Source: Gammaproteobacteria bacterium | Lineage (GTDB): Bacteria; Pseudomonadota; Gammaproteobacteria; Xanthomonadales; SZUA-36 | DNA: 43,075 nt | Direction: 5' to 3' | Assembly (NCBI GenBank): GCA_024279945.1 | Contig: JAJRRA010000005.1 | Coordinates: forward strand, 1-43,075 | Notes under the pieces: generated by a model | Told to the model about the DNA's origin: nothing | Databases searched by the model: none | Seen by the model: only the letters and a program-made list of their open reading frames with translations | Part shown: one piece after another, positions 14,138 through 21,028 of the stretch | Layout: every line of letters starts with the position of its first letter | Numbering within the stretch: the first letter of the stretch is position 1 | Program-made: the position numbers and the translations under genes

Positions 14138-14287
14138 TCACAAACATCTCGGCTCGTCTGCTGCAGGCCTTTTTTTACCGCCGGCAATTGCAATGGTCCT
14201 ATTTTTATAGTCTTCCAAAGACATGATTCCGATTTTCAGAGTTTTTCCATCCGATTTCCTACCAATATTCGGGACAGTATCTGACAC
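14138..14287 (-). pseudogene. Winged-helix antitoxin-like gene, N-terminal fragment (HVO_A0114 type)
   Basis: Reading the minus strand from 14287, the frame gives KTLKIGIMSLEDYKNRTIAI, then AGGKKRPAADEPR-C-L and TGA. This is the conserved N-terminus of the MarR-like antitoxin family whose C-terminal half is at 9435-9665. Full-length members continue after 'DEPR' with 'xWFxSxxSLAxVLS'. Here the sequence stops at the edge of repeat E territory. The two pieces come from the same family and strand but lack the linker between them, so they are not one gene with a simple insertion. Confidence 0.6.
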
Positions 14288-14334
14288 TCGTTTCCTGACC
14301 GGGCGGTTAATCTACAGGTATTTACTTAATCGTG

Positions 14335-14363
14335 ATGACAGACCGATGATATATACATATAAT
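14335..14363 (+). promoter_or_regulatory. Strong sigma70-type promoter for brnTA2
   Basis: ATGACA (14335-14340), a 17-base spacer, and a perfect TATAAT (14358-14363). The predicted start near 14370 lies ten bases before the brnT2 ATG, so the leader is very short. An AT-rich alternating tract surrounds the -10 and could be the BrnA operator. The promoter is intact although the toxin is not. Confidence 0.6.
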
Positions 14364-14379
14364 ATATGCATAGTCCCCC

Positions 14380-14517
14380 ATGGAAATTGAATATGATGTT
14401 TCCAAAGCCAGAAAAAACCTCAAAAAACATGGAATCTCTTATACGTTGCGAAATGAACAAATCAGATTGATATCTGCCCGCAAGTCAACCAGGCGTGAGG
14501 CAAAACACTATGCGTAA
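14380..14517 (+). pseudogene. brnT: brnT toxin gene 2 with in-frame internal deletion
   Basis: The 45-codon frame reads MEIEYDVSKARKNLKKHGIS, then jumps to TLRNEQIRLISARKSTRREA and ends KHYA-TAA. The first 21 codons are the BrnT N-terminus and the last 20 the C-terminal 'IR-x-ISAR' region. About 40-50 central residues holding the beta sheet and catalytic positions are gone. The frame is kept, and the stop overlaps the brnA2 start in the usual way. A miniature BrnT-derived peptide could still be made and might still bind BrnA. Confidence 0.78.
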
Positions 14518-14782
14518 AGAATACGATTTCTCAAAAGCCAGGCGCGCAAAAGATGTGCCGCATCTAGCCAGGCTCCAGGCCGAAGCAAAGGGCAAGAAGC
14601 GCATCACCATCATGCTCGACAATTATGTCATTGAGGCATTTCGCCAGTTAGCAAAATCCGAGGGGATCGGTTATCAAACTTTGATCAACCGGACATTGCG
14701 GGATAGCCTGGAACATGAACCACTCACTGAAGAAGTGATGCGAAGAGTGCTGCGTGAAGAAATCGGGGCTTACAAAACCTGA
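14510..14782 (+). CDS. brnA: BrnA-like antitoxin 2
   Basis: 90 residues from the ATG at 14510, which overlaps the end of brnT2. An in-frame GTG at 14495 lies inside the toxin gene and is unlikely to be used. The N-terminus MRKEYDFSKARRAKDVPHLA is the toxin-contact part. KKRITIMLDNYVIEAFRQLA and the GIGYQTLINRTLRD motif form the ribbon-helix-helix domain. It is intact, with a strong promoter 147 bases upstream of its ATG, so the antitoxin is probably expressed without an active toxin. Confidence 0.8.
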   Translation: MRKEYDFSKARRAKDVPHLARLQAEAKGKKRITIMLDNYVIEAFRQLAKSEGIGYQTLINRTLRDSLEHEPLTEEVMRRVLREEIGAYKT

Positions 14783-14835
14783 GTCATTGTTTCGAGGTCG
14801 ATGACGGCTGAAATGGGCTTCGTAAAAGCCATGTG

Positions 14836-14871
14836 GATAGTTTGTGTGGGATATCAACTTCCTTTGGTGAT
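14836..14871. repeat. Repeat E, copy 2 (36 bp)
   Basis: Matches 14066-14101. One plus-strand frame through this copy and the following 90 bases stays open (ending ISLPEDSLYIRISL), suggesting that it descends from coding sequence, but I do not recognise the family. Confidence 0.5.
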
Positions 14872-14909
14872 CTTGAAGTAAACACAAGCCTTCGAGAATT
14901 GAAGGCGAT

Positions 14910-14936
14910 TTCACTTCCTGAAGATTCATTGTACAT
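14910..14936. repeat. Repeat F, copy 2 (27 bp)
   Basis: TTCACTTCCTGAAGATTCAT and TGTACAT; pairs with 11763-11789 (25 of 27 identical). It ends 21 bases before the thioesterase stop codon, which marks the right edge of the mosaic region. Confidence 0.55.
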
Positions 14937-14957
14937 CCGGATTAGTTTGACCCCTTT

Positions 14958-15383
14958 TTAGGCTTCAAGCACGTTGAGTGCCGTGATTATGGTCTCCGGA
15001 ATTTCACAGCTTTTACCGTTGGCGTAGTCGTAATACACGATCAGCCCCTCGCCTTCGGCTGCGATGGCCTCATATTTTTCGCTGAAGACAACGTATTCCA
15101 TATTGAAGGTTTTTGCCGACACGATGCGGCTACGGGTCGCAATATGGATACGATCCGGATAGTCCAGCGGCAACCTGAAATTGCACAGGGCCTTCGCCAG
15201 GATGGGGCCTGTTTTAAGCTGCTCCAGGGATGCGGTTATGCCGATACGGTCGAAATAGGCGATACGCCCATCCTCGAAATAACGAAAGTAGACGGTGTTG
15301 TTGACGTGCCCGAAAGCGTCCATGTCGCCCCACAGGACGTCCTGGCTGACAATAACGGGGTATTCTTTTTTAAGTGTGTGCAT
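14958..15383 (-). CDS. Acyl-CoA thioesterase, hotdog fold (4HBT family)
   Basis: 141 residues. WGDMDAFGHVNNTVYFRYFE (about 18-37) is the 4HBT signature: a catalytic-site aspartate followed by HVNN and YF. The single hotdog domain and length fit YbgC/FadM-like thioesterases, which hydrolyse acyl-CoA in the cytosol (family knowledge); the substrate cannot be deduced. ATG at 15383. It is the first ordinary gene to the right of the toxin-antitoxin region, transcribed towards it, with no partner. Confidence 0.85.
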   Translation of the reverse strand: MHTLKKEYPVIVSQDVLWGDMDAFGHVNNTVYFRYFEDGRIAYFDRIGITASLEQLKTGPILAKALCNFRLPLDYPDRIHIATRSRIVSAKTFNMEYVVFSEKYEAIAAEGEGLIVYYDYANGKSCEIPETIITALNVLEA

Positions 15384-15572
15384 GAGGGTGGATTAATGAT
15401 TGAGGGTGGCGGAGATGATAGCGCAATATCTATTATACCGGATGAGTGCGCTCATCAGCACTGTGCTCAACGATCAGCTCAACTTTGTAATTGAGAAAAT
15501 GCAGCAAGAAAGGCCTGTGCCAAATGCGAAAGAAACACGGCCTGGGTCTGTTAATCGGTAAAATAGGGTGAA

Positions 15573-16526
15573 ATGTCCGGGTTAGACAAGGAGCACCCGT
15601 TGCACGACCGGCGTAAAGGCCTCATCCTTCCCCTCGCCATTGTGATTGCGATTGTGGCCTCATCCACCGCTTCGATCTTTATCCGTTTCGCACAGCACGA
15701 AGCGCCTTCGCTCGTGATCGCCGCTTTGCGGCTGGGATTTGCTGTGGTGGTGCTGGCGCCCTTTGCCCTCAGCCGTTATCGCGGTGAACTGCGGGCGCTC
15801 AGCCGCCGTGAATTGCTGCTGGCTGCACTTTCCGGCGGTATTCTGGCGATCCATTTTGCCGCCTGGGTTACTTCGCTGGAGTACACCGGCGTCGTCAGCT
15901 CTGTAGTACTGGTTAGTACTGCTCCGCTGTGGGTAGCACTGTTTTCTCCGCTCTTTCTAAATGATGTTCTAACCAGGCCTATTCTGGTCGGTATGCTGCT
16001 GGCCCTGAGCGGTGGCATTATCATTGCGCTGGGGGATTCCTGCCAATTCAACCCGGGTCTGGTTTGCCCCTCGTTCGCCGGTTTCCTGGGTGGAAACGCC
16101 CTGCTCGGTAACTTCCTGGCGCTGGTGGGTGCCTGGGCGCTGGCTGGCTATCTGATGATCGGGCGCAAATTACGCAGTGGGATGTCGCTGGTTCCTTATA
16201 TTTTTGTGGTTTACGGCGCTGCCGCGCTGGCGCTGTTTGCGGCCACGTTCGCCTCGGGGCAGAGTCCGACCGGTTTCTCCGGCACGACTTATCTGTGGAT
16301 TGTGCTGCTGGCGCTGGTGCCGCAGTTGATTGGCCACACTACCTTCAACTGGGCCCTGCGCTTTCTGCCGGTTACGCTGGTTGCCGTTGCCACGCTGGGC
16401 GAGCCGGTCGGTTCATCGGTACTGGCCTATTTCATCCTGCAGGAAATACCGGCGGCACTGACTATTTTTGGCGGCACCCTGATCCTGGCCGGTATCTACA
16501 TCGCCGCCAAAAAGCAGGCACCCTAA
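15573..16526 (+). CDS. EamA/DMT-family transporter
   Basis: 317 residues with ten predicted membrane helices in two EamA repeats (roughly 16-145 and 175-312). ASTASIFIRFAQHEAPSLVI at the start, LAIHFAAWVTSLEYTGVVSS in the first repeat, and GHTTFNWALRFLPVTLVAVA and LGEPVGSSVLAYFILQE in the second are typical of drug/metabolite exporters of the inner membrane. AGGGTG lies just before the ATG. The stop codon TAA (16524-16526) sits two bases before the REP array. Substrate unknown. Confidence 0.88.
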   Translation: MSGLDKEHPLHDRRKGLILPLAIVIAIVASSTASIFIRFAQHEAPSLVIAALRLGFAVVVLAPFALSRYRGELRALSRRELLLAALSGGILAIHFAAWVTSLEYTGVVSSVVLVSTAPLWVALFSPLFLNDVLTRPILVGMLLALSGGIIIALGDSCQFNPGLVCPSFAGFLGGNALLGNFLALVGAWALAGYLMIGRKLRSGMSLVPYIFVVYGAAALALFAATFASGQSPTGFSGTTYLWIVLLALVPQLIGHTTFNWALRFLPVTLVAVATLGEPVGSSVLAYFILQEIPAALTIFGGTLILAGIYIAAKKQAP

Positions 16527-16527
16527 T

Positions 16528-16831
16528 GTAAGAGCGCGCTTGCGCGCGAGCGGCGGTGCGGCGGGCTTTTCGGCCGCAAGCGGCCTCTTACGGGACTGCT
16601 GTAAGAGCGCGCTTGCGCGCGAGCGGCGGTGCGACAGGCCTTTCGGCCGCAAGCGGCCTCTTACGGGACTGCTGTAAGAGCGCGCTTGCGCGCGAGCGGC
16701 GGTGCGGCGGGCTTTTCGGCCGCAAGCGGCCTCTTACGGGACTGCTGTAAGAGCGCGCTTGCGCGCGAGCGGCGGTGCGGCGGGCTTTTCGGCCGCAAGC
16801 GGCCTCTTACGGAAAGCTGTCGGCCTCTTAC
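16528..16831. repeat. Tandem REP/BIME array, four 73-bp units plus a fragment
   Basis: GTAAGAGCGCGCTTGCGCGC starts at 16528, 16601, 16674 and 16747, an exact 73-base period. Each unit holds two REP hairpins in opposite orientation (GCGCGC-TT-GCGCGC, then GGCCGC-AA-GCGGCC), bounded by GTAAGAG and CTCTTAC, then GGACTGCT. Unit 2 differs at a few central bases. A fragment (16818-16831) ends CTCTTAC and contains the stop codon of the following gene. The shape is that of Pseudomonas REP elements (family knowledge). Confidence 0.9.
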
Positions 16832-17319
16832 GGGACTTTGGTTTTGGTGGGGGGCAGGGTGGGGTTTTTGAAGGGCCATGTCGCTGACAGCCAGCTTGTT
16901 ATTACTTCCTTGAGTTCGGTTTCCAGGCCGCTGTCCGGGTCGCTCTGGCGCGCCCACAGGTACACCTCAGCATCACACCCGCTAATGCGCGAGGGGTAGA
17001 TATATACACAGCCCAGCACATGCGACTCATCCGGGGAAACCACGGTATAGGCGAAGGAGCGGCGGCTCTGGAATTCCTTTTGATGCCAGCCCAGGTCAAT
17101 CAGGTTTTGCTCCAGCGTCAGGCCCTCCGGCCAGCCGGGTCCCCAGAGATCGTGCAGGTGGTCCTGACTGGCGACCACCGCCTCGAAATCCTTCTCCACG
17201 TCATTGACGGTGAGCATGCGCAAACGAAAGTGGCTGGTTTCCAGGCCCGCAGGGACTTCAAAGTCAGCCGGCACGAATGGCCTGGAAGGCCGGGTGTAGC
17301 TCGCTGAAGAAAGACTCAT
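16828..17319 (-). CDS. GNAT-like acetyltransferase
   Basis: 163 residues. LETSHFRLRMLTVNDVEKDF then LTLEQNLIDLGWHQKEFQSR and SFAYTVVSPDESHVLGCVYI followed by YP resemble a GNAT fold in which the acetyl-CoA-binding strand is 'LGCVYIYP'. The classic RxxGxG loop is not obvious, so activity is uncertain. It starts nine bases after the stop of the glutamate-synthase-like gene on the same strand and is probably cotranscribed. The stop codon is the TAA of a REP terminus, and the last residues (NPTLPPTKTKVP) look like read-through into former intergenic DNA. Confidence 0.7.
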   Translation of the reverse strand: MSLSSASYTRPSRPFVPADFEVPAGLETSHFRLRMLTVNDVEKDFEAVVASQDHLHDLWGPGWPEGLTLEQNLIDLGWHQKEFQSRRSFAYTVVSPDESHVLGCVYIYPSRISGCDAEVYLWARQSDPDSGLETELKEVITSWLSATWPFKNPTLPPTKTKVP

Positions 17320-17328
17320 GGTGGTGCT

Positions 17329-18888
17329 TCAAATGGCGCTAAAACCTGAATACTTCACACCGGATAACAGGGCCATCTCGCGATGCCAGGTGGCGATGTC
17401 ATTATCGTTGAATTTATTCAGGTGATCATGGCCACAAGCGCGTGCCATTACCTGCATTAACTCAACCGATGCGGCAAAAAAATTATTTAGCTGTGCTGCG
17501 GCCTGATTGATGTCCAGACGCCGGCGTAGCTCAGGTTTTTGCGTTGCGATGCCCGCCGGACAGTTGTTGGTGTTGCACATCCTGGCGGCAATACAGCCAA
17601 TGGCCTGCATGGCGCTGTTGGACAGCGCGACGCCATCTGCACCCAGCGCCATGGCTTTAACGAAATCGATCGGCAGGCGCAGGCCGCCGGTAATAATCAA
17701 TGTGACCCGGCCGCCGGCATGGTGCTCATCAAGGTAACGCCGCGCCCGGGCGAGGGCGGGAATGGTGGGAACGCTGATGTGGTCGCGAAAAATCTCAGGC
17801 GCCGCCCCGGTGCCGCCACCACGGCCGTCCAGAATGATGTAATCCGCCCCGGCATCGAGCGCAAACTGCAGGTCTTTTTCAATGTGATTGGCGCTCAATT
17901 TGAATCCAATCGGTATGCCATCGCTAATTTCCCGGACTCGATCGCCAAAACGCCTGAAATCTGCCACGGAAGACAGGTCTTTGAAAGTCGGCGGGGATAC
18001 CGCCGGCTGACCTTCAGGAATGCCCCTTACCTGGGAAATTTTCCCCCGGTTTTTGCTGCCCGGTAAGTGCCCTCCGGTGCCCGTTTTAGCGCCCTGTCCG
18101 CCCTTGAAGTGGAAGGCCTGTACTTTTTTCAGCAATTCTTCCTGGTAACCGAATCCAGCACTGGCGTATTCGTAAAAATAGCGGGAGTTCTCGGCCTGTT
18201 CCTCCGGCAGCATGCCGCCCTCACCCGAACAAATGCCGGTGCCGGCTTGCTCGGCGCCTCGCGCCAGGGAGATTTTGGCTTCTTCAGACAAGGCGCCAAA
18301 GCTCATATCGGAAACAAACAGGGGAATGCTCAGGCGCAAGGGTTTTTTCGCCCGTGGCCCGATGATCAATTCCGTCCCGACCGCATGGTCCTCCATCAAG
18401 GGCTTACTGGCCATCTGCGCCGCCATCACCTGGATGTCATCCCAGTGCGGCAGTTTGTGGCGCGGAACCCCCATGGAAGTCATCGGCCCGTGATGGCCGA
18501 GTTTGGACAGGCCTTCTTTGGCCAGTTGATGAATCAGCGCAACCGTCGGCTCTTCCACGGTAGGACTCGCCACCGGCATGGCAGTATCTGCAGGCTTTAC
18601 GCCCGGTCCTTCCTTGCCCACCTGCTCATCGGAAAACTGCTTGTGCGAGCCATCGCAATAAGGCGGGTTGGCAGTGTGTTTACACGCGCACAGCCAGGCC
18701 TCGCCGTCCTCGCCCGCAATAAATGCTTGCGGTTTGAAGGAAGTAGATGCGTGAGACCCATCACAGAAGGGCTGCGTTTTGGAGCGCCCACAGGTACAGA
18801 AATAGTATTCCTCACCCTTATTCAGCGTCACTGGCCTGGGGTTGTTGTCTGCGATAACGGGGTAGTCTTTGAGTTGATCCGGTTTCAT
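17329..18888 (-). CDS. CDGSH iron-sulfur / FMN-binding glutamate-synthase-like fusion protein
   Basis: 519 residues from the ATG at 18888; a GTG 36 bases upstream is a less likely start. Two CDGSH-type iron-sulfur motifs open the protein: C31, C33, C42, H46 and C67, C69, C78, H82. The rest is a GltB-type FMN barrel: SDMSFGALSEEAKISLARGA, GICSGEGGMLPEEQ, FKGGQGAKTGTGGHLP, DGRGGGTGAAP and the 3Fe-4S cysteine cluster C-x-x-x-x-M-C-N-T-N-N-C-P. Such glutamate-synthase-related proteins lack the glutaminase domain, and their reaction is not known. The CDGSH pair could deliver electrons to the barrel, which is inference. GNAT gene follows after nine bases. Confidence 0.85.
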   Translation of the reverse strand: MKPDQLKDYPVIADNNPRPVTLNKGEEYYFCTCGRSKTQPFCDGSHASTSFKPQAFIAGEDGEAWLCACKHTANPPYCDGSHKQFSDEQVGKEGPGVKPADTAMPVASPTVEEPTVALIHQLAKEGLSKLGHHGPMTSMGVPRHKLPHWDDIQVMAAQMASKPLMEDHAVGTELIIGPRAKKPLRLSIPLFVSDMSFGALSEEAKISLARGAEQAGTGICSGEGGMLPEEQAENSRYFYEYASAGFGYQEELLKKVQAFHFKGGQGAKTGTGGHLPGSKNRGKISQVRGIPEGQPAVSPPTFKDLSSVADFRRFGDRVREISDGIPIGFKLSANHIEKDLQFALDAGADYIILDGRGGGTGAAPEIFRDHISVPTIPALARARRYLDEHHAGGRVTLIITGGLRLPIDFVKAMALGADGVALSNSAMQAIGCIAARMCNTNNCPAGIATQKPELRRRLDINQAAAQLNNFFAASVELMQVMARACGHDHLNKFNDNDIATWHREMALLSGVKYSGFSAI

Positions 18889-19016
18889 AAGCACCAGTGT
18901 AGCCGAAATCTCCAGCCCATCCACTGTCTCGGGCGATTTCGTGATGGCAGCCGGCTTTGTCGTTTTTGCAGGGGTGACCGTTGCTGGCGGCGGCTTTGAT
19001 TCGGGGTTAATCTGGT

Positions 19017-19859
19017 GTGGTGAATCCTTGGCTTATTCTCGTTCTGGTACTGATTGCCATAGTCCTGGCGCTGTGGATTCCCCGCTGGCGGCTGAAAAAG
19101 GCCATTGCTGCACCGTTTCCTGAGGAATGGGTGGCTGTACTGGAGCGAAATATTGCGATTTACCGCAACCTGCCAATGCCCCTGCGGCTTCAGTTGCGAA
19201 AATTGATCAAGCAGTTTCTGCATCAGAAGGACTTTTCCGGCGCCGGCGGACTGCTCGTCACCGACGAGATGCGGGTGACAGTGGCAGCCCAGGCCTGCAT
19301 GTTGCAGTTGAACCGTCACGGTGATCTTTATCCGCGCCTCAAGTACATCATTCTCTACCCCAGCGCATTTGTCGTATCCCGGCCGGTCACCGATGGCAGC
19401 GGGGTGGTGAGCCACGGGCAGAAAGGACTGCTGGGTGAAGCCTGGCAAAACGGCAAGGTTATCCTGGCCTGGGATAACGTGCTGCGTGGCGCTCGAAACT
19501 TTGTTGATGGCCACAACGTGGTCCTGCATGAGTTCGCTCATCAACTCGACAGCGAGGGCGGCAGCACGGACGGCGCTCCGCTGCTGGCCGGCAAGTCCAG
19601 TTACCGCAGTTGGGCTGCTGCGTTATCCGTAGAATTTAAAGAATTACAAAAAGAGGCCCGCTTCGGGCAACACTCGCTGATGGACCACTACGGAGCAACG
19701 AATCCAGCCGAGTTTTTTGCCGTGGCCACCGAAACATTTTTTGAAAAACCCCGGCGGATGGCAAAATACCATAGCGAGCTTTTCGAGGTACTGAAATCGT
19801 ACTACCGCATCGACCCCAGGGAGTGGCAACAGCCCCGTGAGGATATTGACAATGCTTAG
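19017..19859 (+). CDS. mtfA: MtfA-like zinc peptidase
   Basis: 280 residues, starting with GTG GTG at 19017. An N-terminal membrane anchor (LILVLVLIAIVLALWI) is followed by the M90/MtfA domain: FSGAGGLLVTDEMRVTVAAQ, LYPSAFVV, GEAWQNGKVILAWDN, and the zinc motif HEFAHQLD at 171-178 with H171, E172 and H175. NPAEFFAVATETFFEKP provides the third ligand region. E. coli MtfA binds the repressor Mlc and has aminopeptidase activity (family knowledge). This copy carries an extra membrane anchor, so it probably works at the membrane. Divergent from the CDGSH gene, with overlapping promoter space of 128 bases. Confidence 0.87.
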   Translation: MVNPWLILVLVLIAIVLALWIPRWRLKKAIAAPFPEEWVAVLERNIAIYRNLPMPLRLQLRKLIKQFLHQKDFSGAGGLLVTDEMRVTVAAQACMLQLNRHGDLYPRLKYIILYPSAFVVSRPVTDGSGVVSHGQKGLLGEAWQNGKVILAWDNVLRGARNFVDGHNVVLHEFAHQLDSEGGSTDGAPLLAGKSSYRSWAAALSVEFKELQKEARFGQHSLMDHYGATNPAEFFAVATETFFEKPRRMAKYHSELFEVLKSYYRIDPREWQQPREDIDNA

Positions 19860-19860
19860 C

Positions 19861-19878
19861 CTGCAAGCGGCGGCTTAC
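19861..19878. repeat. Degenerate REP half
   Basis: CTGCAAGCGGCGGCTTAC, the reverse complement of a GTAAGCCGCCGCTTGCAG half palindrome, lies between two convergent genes. Its TTA is the stop codon of the oxidoreductase gene. Confidence 0.5.
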
Positions 19879-21007
19879 GGGCGGGTCAGCGGAGGCTGAT
19901 CGGACTGCAGGAACCACTTGTCCGTAACGATGCGACGGGTAAACCAGTGAGTTTTCATCAATTGGCCGGCACATATCTGCTTGAGCGGCAAGGGCAATCG
20001 CTCCATCAGATCCGGTGCGGGCTGGCGCGGGCCGAAACGTTGTTCCATCAGTTGATTGAACGGCTGTAATGCAGCCGCACGATAGTCCCCGTCGCAACGG
20101 CGAATCAACCGCGCCGCCAGCACCGCCGACTCAACCGCCGGGCGTATGCCTTCCCCGCTTTTCGGGTAGGCCAGGCCGGCTGCGTCACCGATCAGCAGAA
20201 GCTGATCAGCCACCATCTCCCGAACCGCGTGATGGTACAGCAGGTAAGCATGGCCACTCCATTTTTCCGCCGTGTCCGGTGGAATTTTTCCCTGCTGCTT
20301 GAGGTCATGGCAAAATTGGCCGACGTGGCTGGATAATTTGTGTTTGTCCTCGCGCCCGAGCCCGATGTTCAGGAAATCGCCTTTGCGGAACACCCAGCCA
20401 TAGCCCTTCAGATCCGGCGTAAAAAACAACTCCGGAATCTCTTTCTCAACGGTGCAATGCACTCTTCGCGCCGCACTCATTTTGAATTCGATTTCCTGCG
20501 CAACGACCGCCAGTTCACTAGCTCCCCTGGCGCCGATTGCCCGCGCGACGGGGCAGAAATGACCGCCGGCGCCGATCAGCAGTTTTGCTTCAATGGCATC
20601 GTTGATGCGCCAGCCCTGCGGTGTTCTTTCCATTTTCTTGCAGGCCTGCCCCAGCAGCAACTCAGCGCCACAGCGGCGGAGCAAATAATCATCAAACTCA
20701 ATGCGGCGAATGCCGTAGCTGACCGGCTCACCGGGATAGCGGGAAAGTACCTGTTTCTGCCCCATCTGGCTGATTCGAAAACCATGAATGGCCTGCAGTT
20801 CACGCTCCCCGGCATAGTCTTCCAGGTCAATATTTAACTCCTGCATGACAGCCGGGGTTACCCAGCCTGCGCAGACCTTTTGCCGGGGAAATTCCCGCTT
20901 GTCCATAAGGGCGATTTAAGCCCGGAAGCAGCCAGAGAATACGCCAGTGTCGAGCCGGCCGGCCCGCCACCCACGATGAGAAGATCAACAGACTGCACCT
21001 CAGCCAC
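19875..21007 (-). pseudogene. FAD-dependent oxidoreductase (geranylgeranyl-reductase-like) with a frameshift
   Basis: The first part, from GTG 21007, reads VDLLIVGGGPAGSTLAYSLA (FAD Rossmann motif GGGPAG) and ASGLK. Then the frame must change to reach MDKREFPRQKVCAGWVTPAV and the rest (LIGDAAGLAYPKSGEGIRPA). Inserting one A in the AAA run at 20915-20917 (minus sense) restores ASGLKIALMDKREFPRQK, exactly the family pattern, and gives about 377 residues. The enzyme family reduces isoprenoid or other hydrophobic substrates with FAD. It is 21 bases downstream of cfa on the same strand, suggesting a lipid role. Either a real inactivating deletion or a homopolymer sequencing error. Without the fix, the downstream frame from ATG 20906 lacks the FAD motif. 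Confidence 0.8.
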
Positions 21008-21028
21008 GATACTCTGGCACGCGCAGGC

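Noticed and set aside
7600-15000. Chromosomal integron cassette array
   Set aside because: Toxin-antitoxin modules with repeats recall cassette arrays, but genes point in both directions and I could not find attC-like pairs (RYYYAAC/GTTRRRY) at regular gene borders or an integrase.
16528-16831. CRISPR array
   Set aside because: The 73-bp units are contiguous and nearly identical over their whole length, with no unique spacers; each is a pair of REP hairpins.
18067-18999. 310-codon plus-strand open frame
   Set aside because: It is antisense to the CDGSH/glutamate-synthase-like gene, whose motifs are unmistakable; high GC produces long shadow frames.
18885-19544. 219-codon minus-strand open frame
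   Set aside because: Antisense to mtfA with no recognisable domain.
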